Shown here: positions 6,626-15,136 of the stretch, one piece after another
How positions within the stretch are numbered: the stretch's first letter is position 1
How the letters are laid out: each line of letters starts with the position of its first letter
Source: Actinomycetota bacterium
GTDB lineage: Bacteria; Actinomycetota; Actinomycetes; Nanopelagicales; Nanopelagicaceae
Direction of reading: 5' to 3'
DNA length: 37,455 nucleotides
NCBI GenBank assembly: GCA_009702835.1
Contig: WLHF01000002.1
Location: forward strand, 1 to 37,455
Position numbers and translations under genes: made by a program
Notes under the pieces: model-generated
What the model was told of the DNA's origin: nothing
Database searches by the model: none
What the model saw: only the letters and a program-made list of their open reading frames with translations

Positions 6626-7550
6626 GCGTTTGATCAATCTCACCATCGCTCTGCTCGCAACAAAAAGATATTTGACCAAAAGTGAAATCTTTAGGTCTGT
6701 AGATGGCTACGAAGGTAGTGCAGAGACTAAAGAGCGTATGTTCGAGCGCGATAAAGATGACCTGCGAAATCTTGGAGTTGTAATTGAAGTGGGAAGCTTT
6801 GATCCAGTATTTGAGGATGAAGCCGGCTATCGCATTAAACCAGAGAGATACGCTTTAGATCTTGGAGAGATTTCTGGAGTTCAAATCGCTCTACTTTCAC
6901 TCGCAGCTGAGGCGTGGCGAGGTGCCGCACTAGATGATGCTGCACACAGCGCTCTGACGAAACTTCGATCAATAGGTGTCGAATCCGATCTCGATGGAGT
7001 TCCTGCGATCGCGCCCAGATTGAACGCTGCTCATGATGATTTCCTCGTGATTACGACGGCGATTGCTAAACGACAAAGGATTTCATTTACTTATCTCTCA
7101 TCGAACCTCGAGCGGCAATCTCGAATAGTCGAACCCTTTGCAATCGCAACAAAGAACTCGCATTGGTATGTTGCAGGCAAGGATACGGAGAAATCGCAGA
7201 TACGTACTTTTAGATTAGATCGCATCGATGGCGAAATAACCTCTATGCAGGTTCCAGGTGGGTATGAGATTCCGGAGGGCTTCGATGTCTTTCAATCCCT
7301 ATCCAATTTGGAAAACGCCACAGTTGCCACTATAGATATTCGCAAGGGCAAGGCGCAACTGCTAAGAAATACTGCATTATCGATTATTGATAAGGGGGAG
7401 TGGGATCAGATAACAGTTGAGTATTTTAATTCGCAAACCTTGATTGACTTGGTTCTGTGGCATGGAGAGGATGCTTTTGTTATAGCACCCATCGAACTTC
7501 GTACAGATGTCATGACTAAACTCCACGAGATTGTTCTCTTGCATGTCTAG
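6609..7550 (+). CDS. pafB: PafB, WYL-domain transcriptional regulator
   Basis: A 313-residue regulator that, with PafC, forms the PafBC activator of the mycobacterial DNA-damage response. It has an N-terminal winged helix (about 1-65), a linker and a WYL domain whose core reads SHWYVAGKDTEKSQIRTFRLDRI; the Arg and Tyr positions of that domain are thought to sense a nucleic-acid ligand. The GTG at 6609 is chosen over an upstream start because AAAGGAG ends six bases before it. It overlaps trmI by 17 bases and pafC by 8, so the three are co-transcribed. The pafA gene after which it is named is not in this window. Confidence 0.9.
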   Translation: MSRKIERLINLTIALLATKRYLTKSEIFRSVDGYEGSAETKERMFERDKDDLRNLGVVIEVGSFDPVFEDEAGYRIKPERYALDLGEISGVQIALLSLAAEAWRGAALDDAAHSALTKLRSIGVESDLDGVPAIAPRLNAAHDDFLVITTAIAKRQRISFTYLSSNLERQSRIVEPFAIATKNSHWYVAGKDTEKSQIRTFRLDRIDGEITSMQVPGGYEIPEGFDVFQSLSNLENATVATIDIRKGKAQLLRNTALSIIDKGEWDQITVEYFNSQTLIDLVLWHGEDAFVIAPIELRTDVMTKLHEIVLLHV

Positions 7551-8460
7551 GGCGCCGCAAACCCCACTGGGCCGTACAGCTAGACTTTTAGATCTTGTGC
7601 CCTACTTAGCCTCACATCAAGGGATAGAACTTCTCTCTCTGGCTCAAGAGTTCGATGTGAGCCAAAGCCAGATGGTTGCAGATTTAACAACTCTCTGGAT
7701 GTGCGGTCTGCCGGGCTACACACCGCTAGAGCTGATGGATCTCTCCTTTGAGTCAGGTTTTGTGACGATTCATAACGCCGAAACTCTCGCACATCCGCGA
7801 ACTCTTAGCGATGAAGAGTCCATCGCGCTCTTATTGGGACTTGATTTAGTTATTGAATCTCTACCCAACGACCGTGAAGATCTGAAAAAGATCGCCCTTG
7901 ATTTAGTAACACGCCTATCAGCCCGAAGTTCGATTCCAGCCAAGTTAAGTGCGTTACCGGTGATGCCAGGGTCAGTCCGCTCCATTGTTGAGAGGGCCGT
8001 GCGAGAAAAAAGTGGAGTTGAAATTGTTTACCACTCCTCTTATTCAGATACGATCACAAAGCGAATAGTTGTACCCATAGAGCTTCGAGTTGAGAATGGC
8101 TCTGAATATTTATGGGGGATATGCCAGAACGCCCGCGCCTTCAGAAGTTTCAGACTCGACCGTATCCAAACGGCGGTACTGACTGCGGTGCAAAAAATAT
8201 CCACCACACCGTCAGAACAAAAACACGAAGTTGCATACACGATCTGTACTCACTCGAGGGAACGCGAGGTGATGGAGAGATTTGGCCTCGATCGAGAATC
8301 TCATCGTGGTGCGATGGAGACCACTTCATTCTCACATGAGTGGATCAGGCGCTCTGTATTGGCATCCTCGGGCAGCGTTGAAGTTCTCAGTCCGGCCGAC
8401 ATTCGCTCTGACGTGCTACGGGCGGCGCAGTCAATACTCAACCGTTATGCATCCACCTAA
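7543..8460 (+). CDS. pafC: PafC, WYL-domain transcriptional regulator
   Basis: A 305-residue partner of PafB with the same architecture: helix-turn-helix region (about 10-60), central all-alpha region and WYL domain with EYLWGICQNARAFRSFRLDRI-like core. PafB and PafC probably form a heterodimer that helps RNA polymerase recognise DNA-repair promoters, as shown in mycobacteria. The ATG at 7543 (MSRAPQTPLGRTARL) lies inside the end of pafB; a TTG four codons upstream is less likely. It is followed by a 79-base gap before tatA. Like PafB it survives here without the adjacent proteasome genes, fitting its proteasome-independent role. Confidence 0.9.
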   Translation: MSRAPQTPLGRTARLLDLVPYLASHQGIELLSLAQEFDVSQSQMVADLTTLWMCGLPGYTPLELMDLSFESGFVTIHNAETLAHPRTLSDEESIALLLGLDLVIESLPNDREDLKKIALDLVTRLSARSSIPAKLSALPVMPGSVRSIVERAVREKSGVEIVYHSSYSDTITKRIVVPIELRVENGSEYLWGICQNARAFRSFRLDRIQTAVLTAVQKISTTPSEQKHEVAYTICTHSREREVMERFGLDRESHRGAMETTSFSHEWIRRSVLASSGSVEVLSPADIRSDVLRAAQSILNRYAST

Positions 8461-8504
8461 AAGACCTATCTATAAAGCCCAGCTCTGCGGTAACCTTGTC
8501 TAAC

Positions 8505-8510
8505 TATATT
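8505..8510 (+). promoter_or_regulatory. Possible -10 element (TATATT) for tatA-tatC
   Basis: TATATT lies 29 bases before the tatA ATG in the pafC-tatA gap, leaving a short leader that carries the AAAAGGGAG ribosome binding site. No convincing -35 box is seen. Confidence 0.3.
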
Positions 8511-8539
8511 TCGTACTCATCTAAAAGGGAGTTTGCCCC

Positions 8540-8725
8540 ATGTTTCTCAAGGAGCCTAGCCATATTCTAATTCTTCTCATCGTGATTCTCGTCCTTTTTG
8601 GTGCCAAGCGCCTTCCAGACTCTGCTCGTTCACTCGGACGCTCTATGCGTATCTTTAAGAGTGAGATGAAGGAGATGGGCACGGAGGAAAAGAAATCTGA
8701 GGGCGACACTACTTCCGAGAAGTAG
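8540..8725 (+). CDS. tatA: TatA, Sec-independent protein translocase subunit
   Basis: A 61-residue subunit of the twin-arginine translocase, which forms the protein-conducting assembly for folded proteins. It has one N-terminal membrane helix (about 7-21, rich in I, L and V), the hallmark F-G-A-K-R-L-P hinge, an amphipathic helix ([17 protein letters not shown]) and a short charged tail. The ribosome binding site AAAAGGGAG lies about eight bases upstream of the ATG. tatC follows after six bases. No tatB-like gene is adjacent; in Actinobacteria tatB is usually elsewhere. The order pafB-pafC-tatA-tatC-helY matches mycobacteria. Confidence 0.93.
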   Translation: MFLKEPSHILILLIVILVLFGAKRLPDSARSLGRSMRIFKSEMKEMGTEEKKSEGDTTSEK

Positions 8726-8731
8726 ATAGTT

Positions 8732-9544
8732 ATGGCGTCCAATTCAGACGCACGGATGCCACTGCTTGAACATCTTCGCGAATTACGCAAGAGGGGTTTC
8801 CGTGCCTCGATCGTTATCGTGCTTGCATCAATCGTAGGATGGTATTTCTACAACGATATAATTACCCAGTTAGCCTTGCCTGTTTGCGATCTTAAAGCGG
8901 CTCAAAGCTCTGGTGCTACGCACTGCGGTGCTCTATATATCAACGGAGTTCTAGGTCCTTTGAATCTGCAAATCAAAGTCGCTCTTCTTACCGGCATAAT
9001 CCTCTCGGCTCCTTTTTGGCTCTATCAACTATGGGCCTTTATTGCACCTGGTCTGCATCGAAAAGAGAAGCGTAACTCGATACTGTTTCTACTATCGGCG
9101 ACACCATTTTTTGCTTTAGGTGCAACCTTGGGATATGTGATTCTGCCTATTGCAATTAAAGTCCTTTTTGGTTTTACACCAAACGCACTTTCGAATCTTG
9201 TTAGATTTGATGACTATTTAGATTTCGTTATGCGGATCATCTTGCTTTTTGGTTTAGCCTTTGAACTACCCATATTTTTGGTGACGTTTAATTTGATTGG
9301 ATTTTTGCGAGGCACAACAATTCTGCGTCCATGGCGAATCTGGGTCTTTTCAATAGTTCTCTTCACCGCCGCTTTTACTCCAACTGCAGATCCCTTCACA
9401 ATGGCGCTACTAGCGATTCCTCTCTGTGGCCTTTATTTTATGGCCGGTGGAATCGCCCTGTTAGTCGATAGACGGCGCGATAAGCGTTCGGCGCAGATCC
9501 CGACGGGGGTTTCAACAATCGAGGCTGCTACTCCTATCGAGTGA
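8732..9544 (+). CDS. tatC: TatC, twin-arginine translocase receptor subunit
   Basis: A 270-residue polytopic membrane protein that recognises twin-arginine signal peptides. The cytoplasmic N-terminus holds the family motif M-P-L-L-E-H-L-R-E-L-R-K-R, followed by six hydrophobic segments (near 25-43, 80-105, 118-145, 165-188, 200-215 and 222-240). The TM2-TM3 region contains the conserved APFWLYQLWAFIAPGLHRKEK. The last residues form a short polar tail. It lies six bases after tatA and is surely co-transcribed. A small inverted repeat (CCTATC/GATAGG) straddles its stop codon. Confidence 0.93.
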   Translation: MASNSDARMPLLEHLRELRKRGFRASIVIVLASIVGWYFYNDIITQLALPVCDLKAAQSSGATHCGALYINGVLGPLNLQIKVALLTGIILSAPFWLYQLWAFIAPGLHRKEKRNSILFLLSATPFFALGATLGYVILPIAIKVLFGFTPNALSNLVRFDDYLDFVMRIILLFGLAFELPIFLVTFNLIGFLRGTTILRPWRIWVFSIVLFTAAFTPTADPFTMALLAIPLCGLYFMAGGIALLVDRRRDKRSAQIPTGVSTIEAATPIE

Positions 9545-9552
9545 TAGGGCGA

Positions 9553-9558
9553 TAAGGT
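9553..9558 (+). promoter_or_regulatory. Putative -10 element (TAAGGT), leaderless, for the lipid kinase gene
   Basis: TAAGGT is followed by six bases and the ATG at 9565. The AAGG inside it could instead act as a weak Shine-Dalgarno site, so this case is ambiguous. Confidence 0.38.
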
Positions 9559-9564
9559 CGCCTC

Positions 9565-10434
9565 ATGTGGGCCTTGGTTATCAATCCAACTTCTGGATCT
9601 GGCAAAGGCTCCACTACCGGCGGCCGTGTCGCGGCCTTTCTTACATCACGAAATATTGAACACCAGATCATTTCAGGCATTTCGGCCAGTTCGGTTGCTA
9701 CTAACCTTGCCGTATTCATCGATAATTTCCCAGAGTGCAACGGTGTAATCAGCGTTGGGGGAGATGGATTAGCCCACATCGTCCTGCAGAAAACTACTCC
9801 AGCACAGATACCACTAGCGGTTATTCCAGCGGGAACAGGAAATGACTTCGTTCGAAGTTTGGGATGGTCTCTTGAACATATAGATCCCTACCTGGAGGCA
9901 ATCATCTCAACGGCGCCGAAGTCGATTGATCTGGGCTTAGTCGATGGTGAGTGGTTTGGTGCTGTTTTATCAACTGGCTTTGATTCAATGGTAAATGAGA
10001 GGGCGAACACAATGTCATGGCCGAAAGGACCCATGAAATACAATGCAGCTATTGCTATCGAACTACCGCGATTCAAGCCACGACATTACGAGATAACCCT
10101 AGATGATCGCAGTATTTCAACGGAAGCGATGCTAATTGCGGTAGCAAATGGTCGAAGTTACGGTGGAGGGATGTTGGTCTGTCCTGATGCAGATATTGCG
10201 GATGCACTCTTTGATGTCATGGTTCTACATCCAGTGTCAAAAATAGAATTCCTAAAAGTTTTCCCACGTGTCTTCAAGGGAACACATGTGACACACCCAG
10301 CTGTTGAGATTGTACGCAGTTCCAGTGTAAAAATATCAGCCGATGCAGTTGCCTATGCCGATGGAGAGCGTATCGGCCCACTACCTATATCTGCGCAGTG
10401 CATACCAAAGGCGATGTTGACATGGATTCCGTGA
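9565..10434 (+). CDS. Diacylglycerol/lipid kinase family protein (DagK-like)
   Basis: A 289-residue soluble kinase of the DAGK-catalytic family (DgkB/YegS type), which phosphorylates diacylglycerol or a related lipid at the membrane face. It shows the N-terminal N-P-T-S-G-S-G-K (8-15), the nucleotide loop VISVGGDGLAH, and A-V-I-P-A-G-T-G-N-D-F-V-R, all diagnostic. The C-terminal half is the beta-sandwich domain, ending with a DADG/YADGERIGPLP-type segment. The exact lipid is not predictable; recycling diacylglycerol into phosphatidate is the commonest role. Its stop overlaps the start region of the helicase gene. Confidence 0.88.
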   Translation: MWALVINPTSGSGKGSTTGGRVAAFLTSRNIEHQIISGISASSVATNLAVFIDNFPECNGVISVGGDGLAHIVLQKTTPAQIPLAVIPAGTGNDFVRSLGWSLEHIDPYLEAIISTAPKSIDLGLVDGEWFGAVLSTGFDSMVNERANTMSWPKGPMKYNAAIAIELPRFKPRHYEITLDDRSISTEAMLIAVANGRSYGGGMLVCPDADIADALFDVMVLHPVSKIEFLKVFPRVFKGTHVTHPAVEIVRSSSVKISADAVAYADGERIGPLPISAQCIPKAMLTWIP

Positions 10435-12806
10435 CAACACCTGCTGAAAAATTTGCAGCAGCGAAGCTACGCACTGCTCACCCCATAACACAGGAGTTTC
10501 TCGCTACCTTTGATTTTGAATTTGATCCATTCCAAATCGCCGCAGTTCATGCCGTGGAAGAGGGAAATAGTGTTCTTGTAGCAGCACCAACCGGTGCTGG
10601 AAAGACGGTGGTTGGAGAGTTTGCCGCCTATTTTGCTCTGTACTTAGGTAAGAAATGTTTCTATACAACACCGATTAAGGCTCTCTCTAATCAAAAGTAC
10701 TTTGAGTTTGTGGCGAAATTTGGCGAGGATCGAGTTGGTTTGCTAACGGGAGATTCAAGTATTAATAGCGAGGCAGATATCTTGGTCATGACGACCGAAG
10801 TACTGCGAAATATGCTGTATGCCGGTTCTTCTACACTTACCAACTTGGGATATGTTGTGATGGATGAGGTTCATTACTTAGCCGATAAGTTTCGCGGCGC
10901 CGTTTGGGAGGAAGTCCTCATCCATTTGATGGAGAGTGTCCAAGTAATCTCGCTTTCTGCAACGGTTTCCAACGCTGAGGAGTTTGGTGAATGGCTCGGT
11001 GAAGTTCGTGGAAACACAACGGTGATAGTTAGTGAGATCAGACCGATTCCGCTCTACCAGCATGTGCTTATCGGTAATCGTATGATGGATCTCTTTGAAC
11101 GAGAGGGTGTGATAAATCCTGAAATCTTGCGGCGAGAGCGCGAGGCGATGCGCAAATCATCGATGGATAGACACCGTCGCGGACGATACAGTGAACAAAA
11201 AGAGCGTTTATCTCGCGCTGACATCATTGAAAAGCTTGCTGATGAGAATATGCTGCCAGCTATAACCTTCATTTTCTCACGTGTTGGTTGCGACGCCGCT
11301 GTAAAACAATGTCTGGTAGCAGGGATTCGATTAACTTCACCGGATGAGCGCACTGAGATAAAGGCTACAGCCCTTAAATACACGGCCAATATCGTCGCAG
11401 AGGATTTAGAGGTCTTGGGCTTTAGTGATTGGTTGACCGCTCTAGAGCGCGGAATCGCAGCCCATCATGCGGGTTTATTGCCAAGTTTTAAGGGCGCAGT
11501 CGAAGATCTATTTCAGAGGGGTTTAGTCAAGGCTGTGTTTGCGACAGAGACTCTTGCACTAGGAATTAATATGCCGGCACGCACCGTTGTCTTGGAAAAA
11601 CTAGTTAAATTCAACGGTGAGGCACATGTTCCAATTACTCCGGGGGAGTACACACAATTAACAGGTCGTGCCGGTCGCCGGGGTATTGATATTGAGGGTA
11701 ATGCAGTTATTCAATGGTCCCCAACCGTTGATTCTGCGGCTGCCGCCGGTCTGGCATCGACTCGTACATATCCGCTGCACTCATCATTTGCACCCTCATA
11801 TAACATGTCAATTAATCTCATCGCACAATTTGGTCGAGAGCGAGCACGTCGATCCCTTGAATCATCCTTTGCCCAGTTCCAGGCCGATCGCGCGGTGGTG
11901 GGTCTATCGCGACAGATACGAAAGAATGAAGGTGCGATTGAGGAAATATTGCTCAATGCAACCTGTCATCTCGGAGATTTCATCGACTACGCCAGTATTC
12001 GTCGTGAGATCAAAGAGGTTGAAGTACTCCTTAGCCGCCGGGATCAGAAAAAAACCTTTGATAATCGACAACGTTCTCGTTTAGAGAGTGATTTAGGTGA
12101 TCTACGCAAATCTCTTCGTAACCACAGTTGTCATAGTTGCAATGAGCGTGAAGATCATGCCCGCTTTGCCGAGCGAGCTGGCCGCCTCAACCGAGAGAAT
12201 GAAGGTCTTCGTACACGTGTTGAAAGTCGTACGAATGTAATCGCGAAAACATTTGATCAAATCTGTCAGGTCCTTAATCACCTTAATTATATTGAGGGTG
12301 AAAAGCCAACGGAGCAAGGAAAGATTTTAACTAAGATTTACGCCGAATCCGACCTACTTCTTACCGAATCGATACGGTGTGGCCTCTTCGATGAACTGAA
12401 CGCAGTTGAGCTTTTATCCATAGTTTCATGCATGATCTTTGAATCGCGTTCGGCTGAAAATTTAGCGCCTAAGATGCCAAGTCCTAAAGTCTCATCGGCT
12501 CTGACTGAGGTGATCGCAATTTGGGCACAGTTAGAGGAGATCGAAACACAGTACGGAGTGAAAACACAGCGCGAACCAGATGCCGGCTTTTGTTGGATCG
12601 CATATAAGTGGGCCAGCGGAGGATCATTGCAGAGCGTTCTCAAAGGCAGTGATATGTCGGTGGGGGATTTCGTTCGCTCTACCAAACAGTTAATCGATCT
12701 ACTCAATCAGATTGCAGGTGCTAGTCAAAAGCTGCGCCCAGTATGTAAAGATGCCGTTAAGCGGATCGATCGCGGAGTGGTTGCCTATCTCATGGGTGAA
12801 GTATGA
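10422..12806 (+). CDS. helY: HelY, Ski2/Mtr4-like DEAD/DEAH-box RNA helicase
   Basis: A 794-residue superfamily 2 helicase of the Ski2/Mtr4 group (Rv2092c-like). It has Walker A APTGAGKT with K61, TPIKALSNQK (motif Ia), DEVH (148-151, motif II), LSATVSN (motif III), ALGINMPARTVV (motif V) and QLTGRAGRRG (motif VI). A long helical arch-like segment rich in charged residues follows, with a CHSC motif. The C-terminal part (SIRCGLFDELNAVELLSIVS onward) matches the DSHCT domain. Probably unwinds structured RNA in processing or decay. The ATG at 10422 has AAAGG ten bases upstream; a GTG at 10431 overlapping the previous stop is the alternative. ATGA couples it to the next gene. Confidence 0.9.
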   Translation: MDSVTTPAEKFAAAKLRTAHPITQEFLATFDFEFDPFQIAAVHAVEEGNSVLVAAPTGAGKTVVGEFAAYFALYLGKKCFYTTPIKALSNQKYFEFVAKFGEDRVGLLTGDSSINSEADILVMTTEVLRNMLYAGSSTLTNLGYVVMDEVHYLADKFRGAVWEEVLIHLMESVQVISLSATVSNAEEFGEWLGEVRGNTTVIVSEIRPIPLYQHVLIGNRMMDLFEREGVINPEILRREREAMRKSSMDRHRRGRYSEQKERLSRADIIEKLADENMLPAITFIFSRVGCDAAVKQCLVAGIRLTSPDERTEIKATALKYTANIVAEDLEVLGFSDWLTALERGIAAHHAGLLPSFKGAVEDLFQRGLVKAVFATETLALGINMPARTVVLEKLVKFNGEAHVPITPGEYTQLTGRAGRRGIDIEGNAVIQWSPTVDSAAAAGLASTRTYPLHSSFAPSYNMSINLIAQFGRERARRSLESSFAQFQADRAVVGLSRQIRKNEGAIEEILLNATCHLGDFIDYASIRREIKEVEVLLSRRDQKKTFDNRQRSRLESDLGDLRKSLRNHSCHSCNEREDHARFAERAGRLNRENEGLRTRVESRTNVIAKTFDQICQVLNHLNYIEGEKPTEQGKILTKIYAESDLLLTESIRCGLFDELNAVELLSIVSCMIFESRSAENLAPKMPSPKVSSALTEVIAIWAQLEEIETQYGVKTQREPDAGFCWIAYKWASGGSLQSVLKGSDMSVGDFVRSTKQLIDLLNQIAGASQKLRPVCKDAVKRIDRGVVAYLMGEV

Positions 12807-13705
12807 CGCTGATGCTTTTAGATAGCGCATCGCTCTGGTACCGCGCTTACTACGGAATGCCCGACACTTTGCTCGCCCCCGATGGAACTCCTATACATGC
12901 AGTTCGCGGCTTTATCGATATGAGTGCGCGTTTAATCGGCATTTACAAACCTGATCGCATCGTTGCATGTTTAGATGGAGATTGGCGCCCAACGTGGCGC
13001 GTCGAACTCTTTCCCGACTACAAGGCCAATCGCCTGGAGGAGGAGGGTGACGAAGAGGAGGAGCCCGAGACGCTCACCCCGCAGATTCCGATTCTCTTAG
13101 ATCTCCTCGATCTCTTTGGTATTCCAGTTGTTGGTGTTGATGATTTTGAGGCCGATGATGTGATGGCCACGTATGCCGAAGTTGAGAAAGGGCCAATTCG
13201 AATAGTCACCGGAGACCGTGATCTTTTCCAGATGGTTGATGATAAGCGGGATATTAAAGTTGTTTATCTGGCTAAAGGAGTATCGGCCCATGATTTAGTT
13301 GATCTGAAATATGTCTCTGATAAATATCAGATCCCGGGGGAGCGGTATGCCCTCTTTGCAATGTTTCGTGGTGATCCATCTGATGGCTTACCTGGTGTGC
13401 GCGGTATCGGTGAAAAGGGAGCAGCTCTTATCGCTAGCAACTTCGCCAACGTTGATGAGGCTATTGCAGCAGCTCATGCTGGCCATGAATCCCTGAGCGC
13501 TTCTTTAGCTAAAAAAATTATCGCAGGTGTAGATTATTTAAAGATTGCACCTACCGTTGTTCAGGTAGCACGCAACGTTACCCTACCAAAGATTGATTTA
13601 GCAATGCCTAAGGCTCCTGCAGATCTTTCGGCTATATACCAATTTAAGGAGCGCTACGGTCTTGGTGCCAGCGTTGATCGCTTGATCAGTGCGCTCGGTT
13701 GGTAA
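12803..13705 (+). CDS. 5'-3' exonuclease (PolA N-domain/FEN-like)
   Basis: A 300-residue stand-alone 5' nuclease of the PIN/FEN superfamily (Rv2090-like), which removes RNA primers and 5' flaps. Metal-binding acidic positions are visible: D7 in MLLDSAS, the Asp of VACLDGDW, the F-E-A-D-D cluster, T-G-D-R-D, and the helix-hairpin-helix DNA-binding motif G-V-R-G-I-G-E-K-G-A. An acidic insertion (LEEEGDEEEEPE) replaces the usual basic loop between the first two clusters, which is unusual for a DNA-binding surface. It overlaps helY by ATGA and its stop overlaps the TTG start of lnt. Confidence 0.9.
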   Translation: MTLMLLDSASLWYRAYYGMPDTLLAPDGTPIHAVRGFIDMSARLIGIYKPDRIVACLDGDWRPTWRVELFPDYKANRLEEEGDEEEEPETLTPQIPILLDLLDLFGIPVVGVDDFEADDVMATYAEVEKGPIRIVTGDRDLFQMVDDKRDIKVVYLAKGVSAHDLVDLKYVSDKYQIPGERYALFAMFRGDPSDGLPGVRGIGEKGAALIASNFANVDEAIAAAHAGHESLSASLAKKIIAGVDYLKIAPTVVQVARNVTLPKIDLAMPKAPADLSAIYQFKERYGLGASVDRLISALGW

Positions 13706-15072
13706 ATATCCTTCTCGCTATCTTCAGCGGGACGCTCTTAAGCGGTGCCTTCGCTCCGTTATCGGTGTGGTGGCTGGCACCGCTCGCTATAGGAGTTCAC
13801 ATCTTTTGCATCAAGCAATCAACTCGTCCTTTTCTTAACTCATTTCTATTCGCCCTTGTCTTTAACGCGATAGCACTGCACTGGACAAGTACTTTTGTAG
13901 GTGCAATTCCTTGGGCGATTCTTGCGATAGGACAGGCCGTTCTCTTTATGCCCCTTGGCTTTGCGAATAAATATGGAGTAGCCCTATACCCAGTTATCTT
14001 CCTGCTTCTTGAGCAGGTCCGTGGCAACTTTCCATTTAGTGGATTTGGTTGGATGCGTATTGCATATTCGCAGGCCGATGCTCCTTATAGCTCTATAGCA
14101 GCGATTGGGGGAGCCGTTGGATTGAGTGCATTGGTTTTATGTATTTCATTAACGCTTTTTGCGTTACTCAACGCACGATTACATGTGTTTCCGCTACTTC
14201 CACTTATTCTGCTGCTAATTCCAATCCATACCAATAGCATCGGTACAGTTAAAGTACTTATGGTGCAAGGTGATGTACCTGCATTAGGGTTAGATTTTAA
14301 TTCACGGGCAAAGGCCGTGTTTCTCAACCACGTAAATGAGACAAAAAAAGCATTAGCCAAAGATGGGAATGTCGACTTTATTCTCTGGCCGGAGAACGCA
14401 GTTGATGTGGATCCATTTACCAACAATGATGTGAAGGAAACGCTAAATTCTTTTCCTGCGCCTTTGATCATCGGGGCTGTGTCCCGCGAAGGAGAAAATC
14501 TTCAGAATGTGTCGATCATTTGGGAAAAAACATCACAAGAGATCTATGTTAAGCAGCATCTGACACCCTTTGGTGAGTACATTCCATTGCGCTCACTCGC
14601 ATCGAAAATCTCACCTTTAGCTGCCTCTGTTGAGGATTTCACGCCGGGAAGTTCGTCAAAGATATTTGCGATAGGTTCGGCAAAAATCGCACCAATTATC
14701 TGCTTCGAACTTATCGATGATTCGATTTTAAGCACTGCGGCACGAGCATCAAATCTCATAGTTGTTCAGACTAATAGTGCGACATTTGGATTCTCGCCAG
14801 AGAGCGCCCAGCAGTTAGAGATTTCACGGATCAGAGCTATTGAACATGGCAGAAATCTTCTCTCTGTATCCACCACGGGAATCTCTGCAGTTATTGATTC
14901 AACGGGTGAAATTACCTCCAGAACGCAGATTCACGTACCGGCCCACATATTCGCATCGGTGCAGTTACTGGATAGCCAAAGCCCAAGGGACAGAGCCGGT
15001 CATTGGGCCACAGTGGCAGCCTGTATCTGGTTATTAATAGTGGGTAGAGCAGGTCGAAAGGTTGTAACCTAA
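13699..15072 (+). CDS. lnt: Lnt, apolipoprotein N-acyltransferase
   Basis: Transfers an acyl chain to the N-terminal Cys of lipoproteins at the membrane. The 457-residue protein has N-terminal hydrophobic segments to about residue 180, a nitrilase-type domain (about 185-430) and a final membrane helix (WATVAACIWLLIVG). The catalytic triad is complete: E232 in LWPENAV, K285 in KQHLTPFGEYIP and C335 in IICFE. The start is a TTG overlapping the exonuclease stop; no in-frame ATG or GTG is near, and the first membrane helix would be lost by a later start. It is somewhat shorter than enterobacterial Lnt. Unlike mycobacterial Ppm1, no dolichol-phosphate-mannose synthase domain is fused. Confidence 0.9.
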   Translation: MVNILLAIFSGTLLSGAFAPLSVWWLAPLAIGVHIFCIKQSTRPFLNSFLFALVFNAIALHWTSTFVGAIPWAILAIGQAVLFMPLGFANKYGVALYPVIFLLLEQVRGNFPFSGFGWMRIAYSQADAPYSSIAAIGGAVGLSALVLCISLTLFALLNARLHVFPLLPLILLLIPIHTNSIGTVKVLMVQGDVPALGLDFNSRAKAVFLNHVNETKKALAKDGNVDFILWPENAVDVDPFTNNDVKETLNSFPAPLIIGAVSREGENLQNVSIIWEKTSQEIYVKQHLTPFGEYIPLRSLASKISPLAASVEDFTPGSSSKIFAIGSAKIAPIICFELIDDSILSTAARASNLIVVQTNSATFGFSPESAQQLEISRIRAIEHGRNLLSVSTTGISAVIDSTGEITSRTQIHVPAHIFASVQLLDSQSPRDRAGHWATVAACIWLLIVGRAGRKVVT

Positions 15073-15077
15073 CGCCG

Positions 15078-15091
15078 ATAATGTACATTAT
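15078..15091. repeat. Perfect 14-bp palindrome between convergent lnt and gcvP
   Basis: ATAATGTACATTAT is a perfect dyad in the 64-base gap between two convergent genes. It has no GC core and no T-run on either side, so it is a poor intrinsic terminator. It could be a protein-binding operator or simply chance in AT-rich DNA. Nothing else is seen in the gap. Confidence 0.4.
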
Positions 15092-15136
15092 GTAAAGTAA
15101 GACATAAGAGCCACATCCCCGCATCTACTGGCAAAA

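Noticed and set aside
9533-9548. CCTATC/GATAGG hairpin at the tatC stop as a terminator
   Set aside because: The stem is weak and no T-run follows. A TAAGGT element and the next gene begin within 20 bases.
11668-12084. Plus-strand 138-codon open frame inside helY
   Set aside because: It lies wholly within a helicase gene whose frame carries all conserved motifs. The alternate translation has no recognisable domain.
12338-12706. Minus-strand 122-codon open frame inside helY
   Set aside because: Antisense shadow of the DSHCT region, with no ribosome binding site or TANNNT signal at its start.
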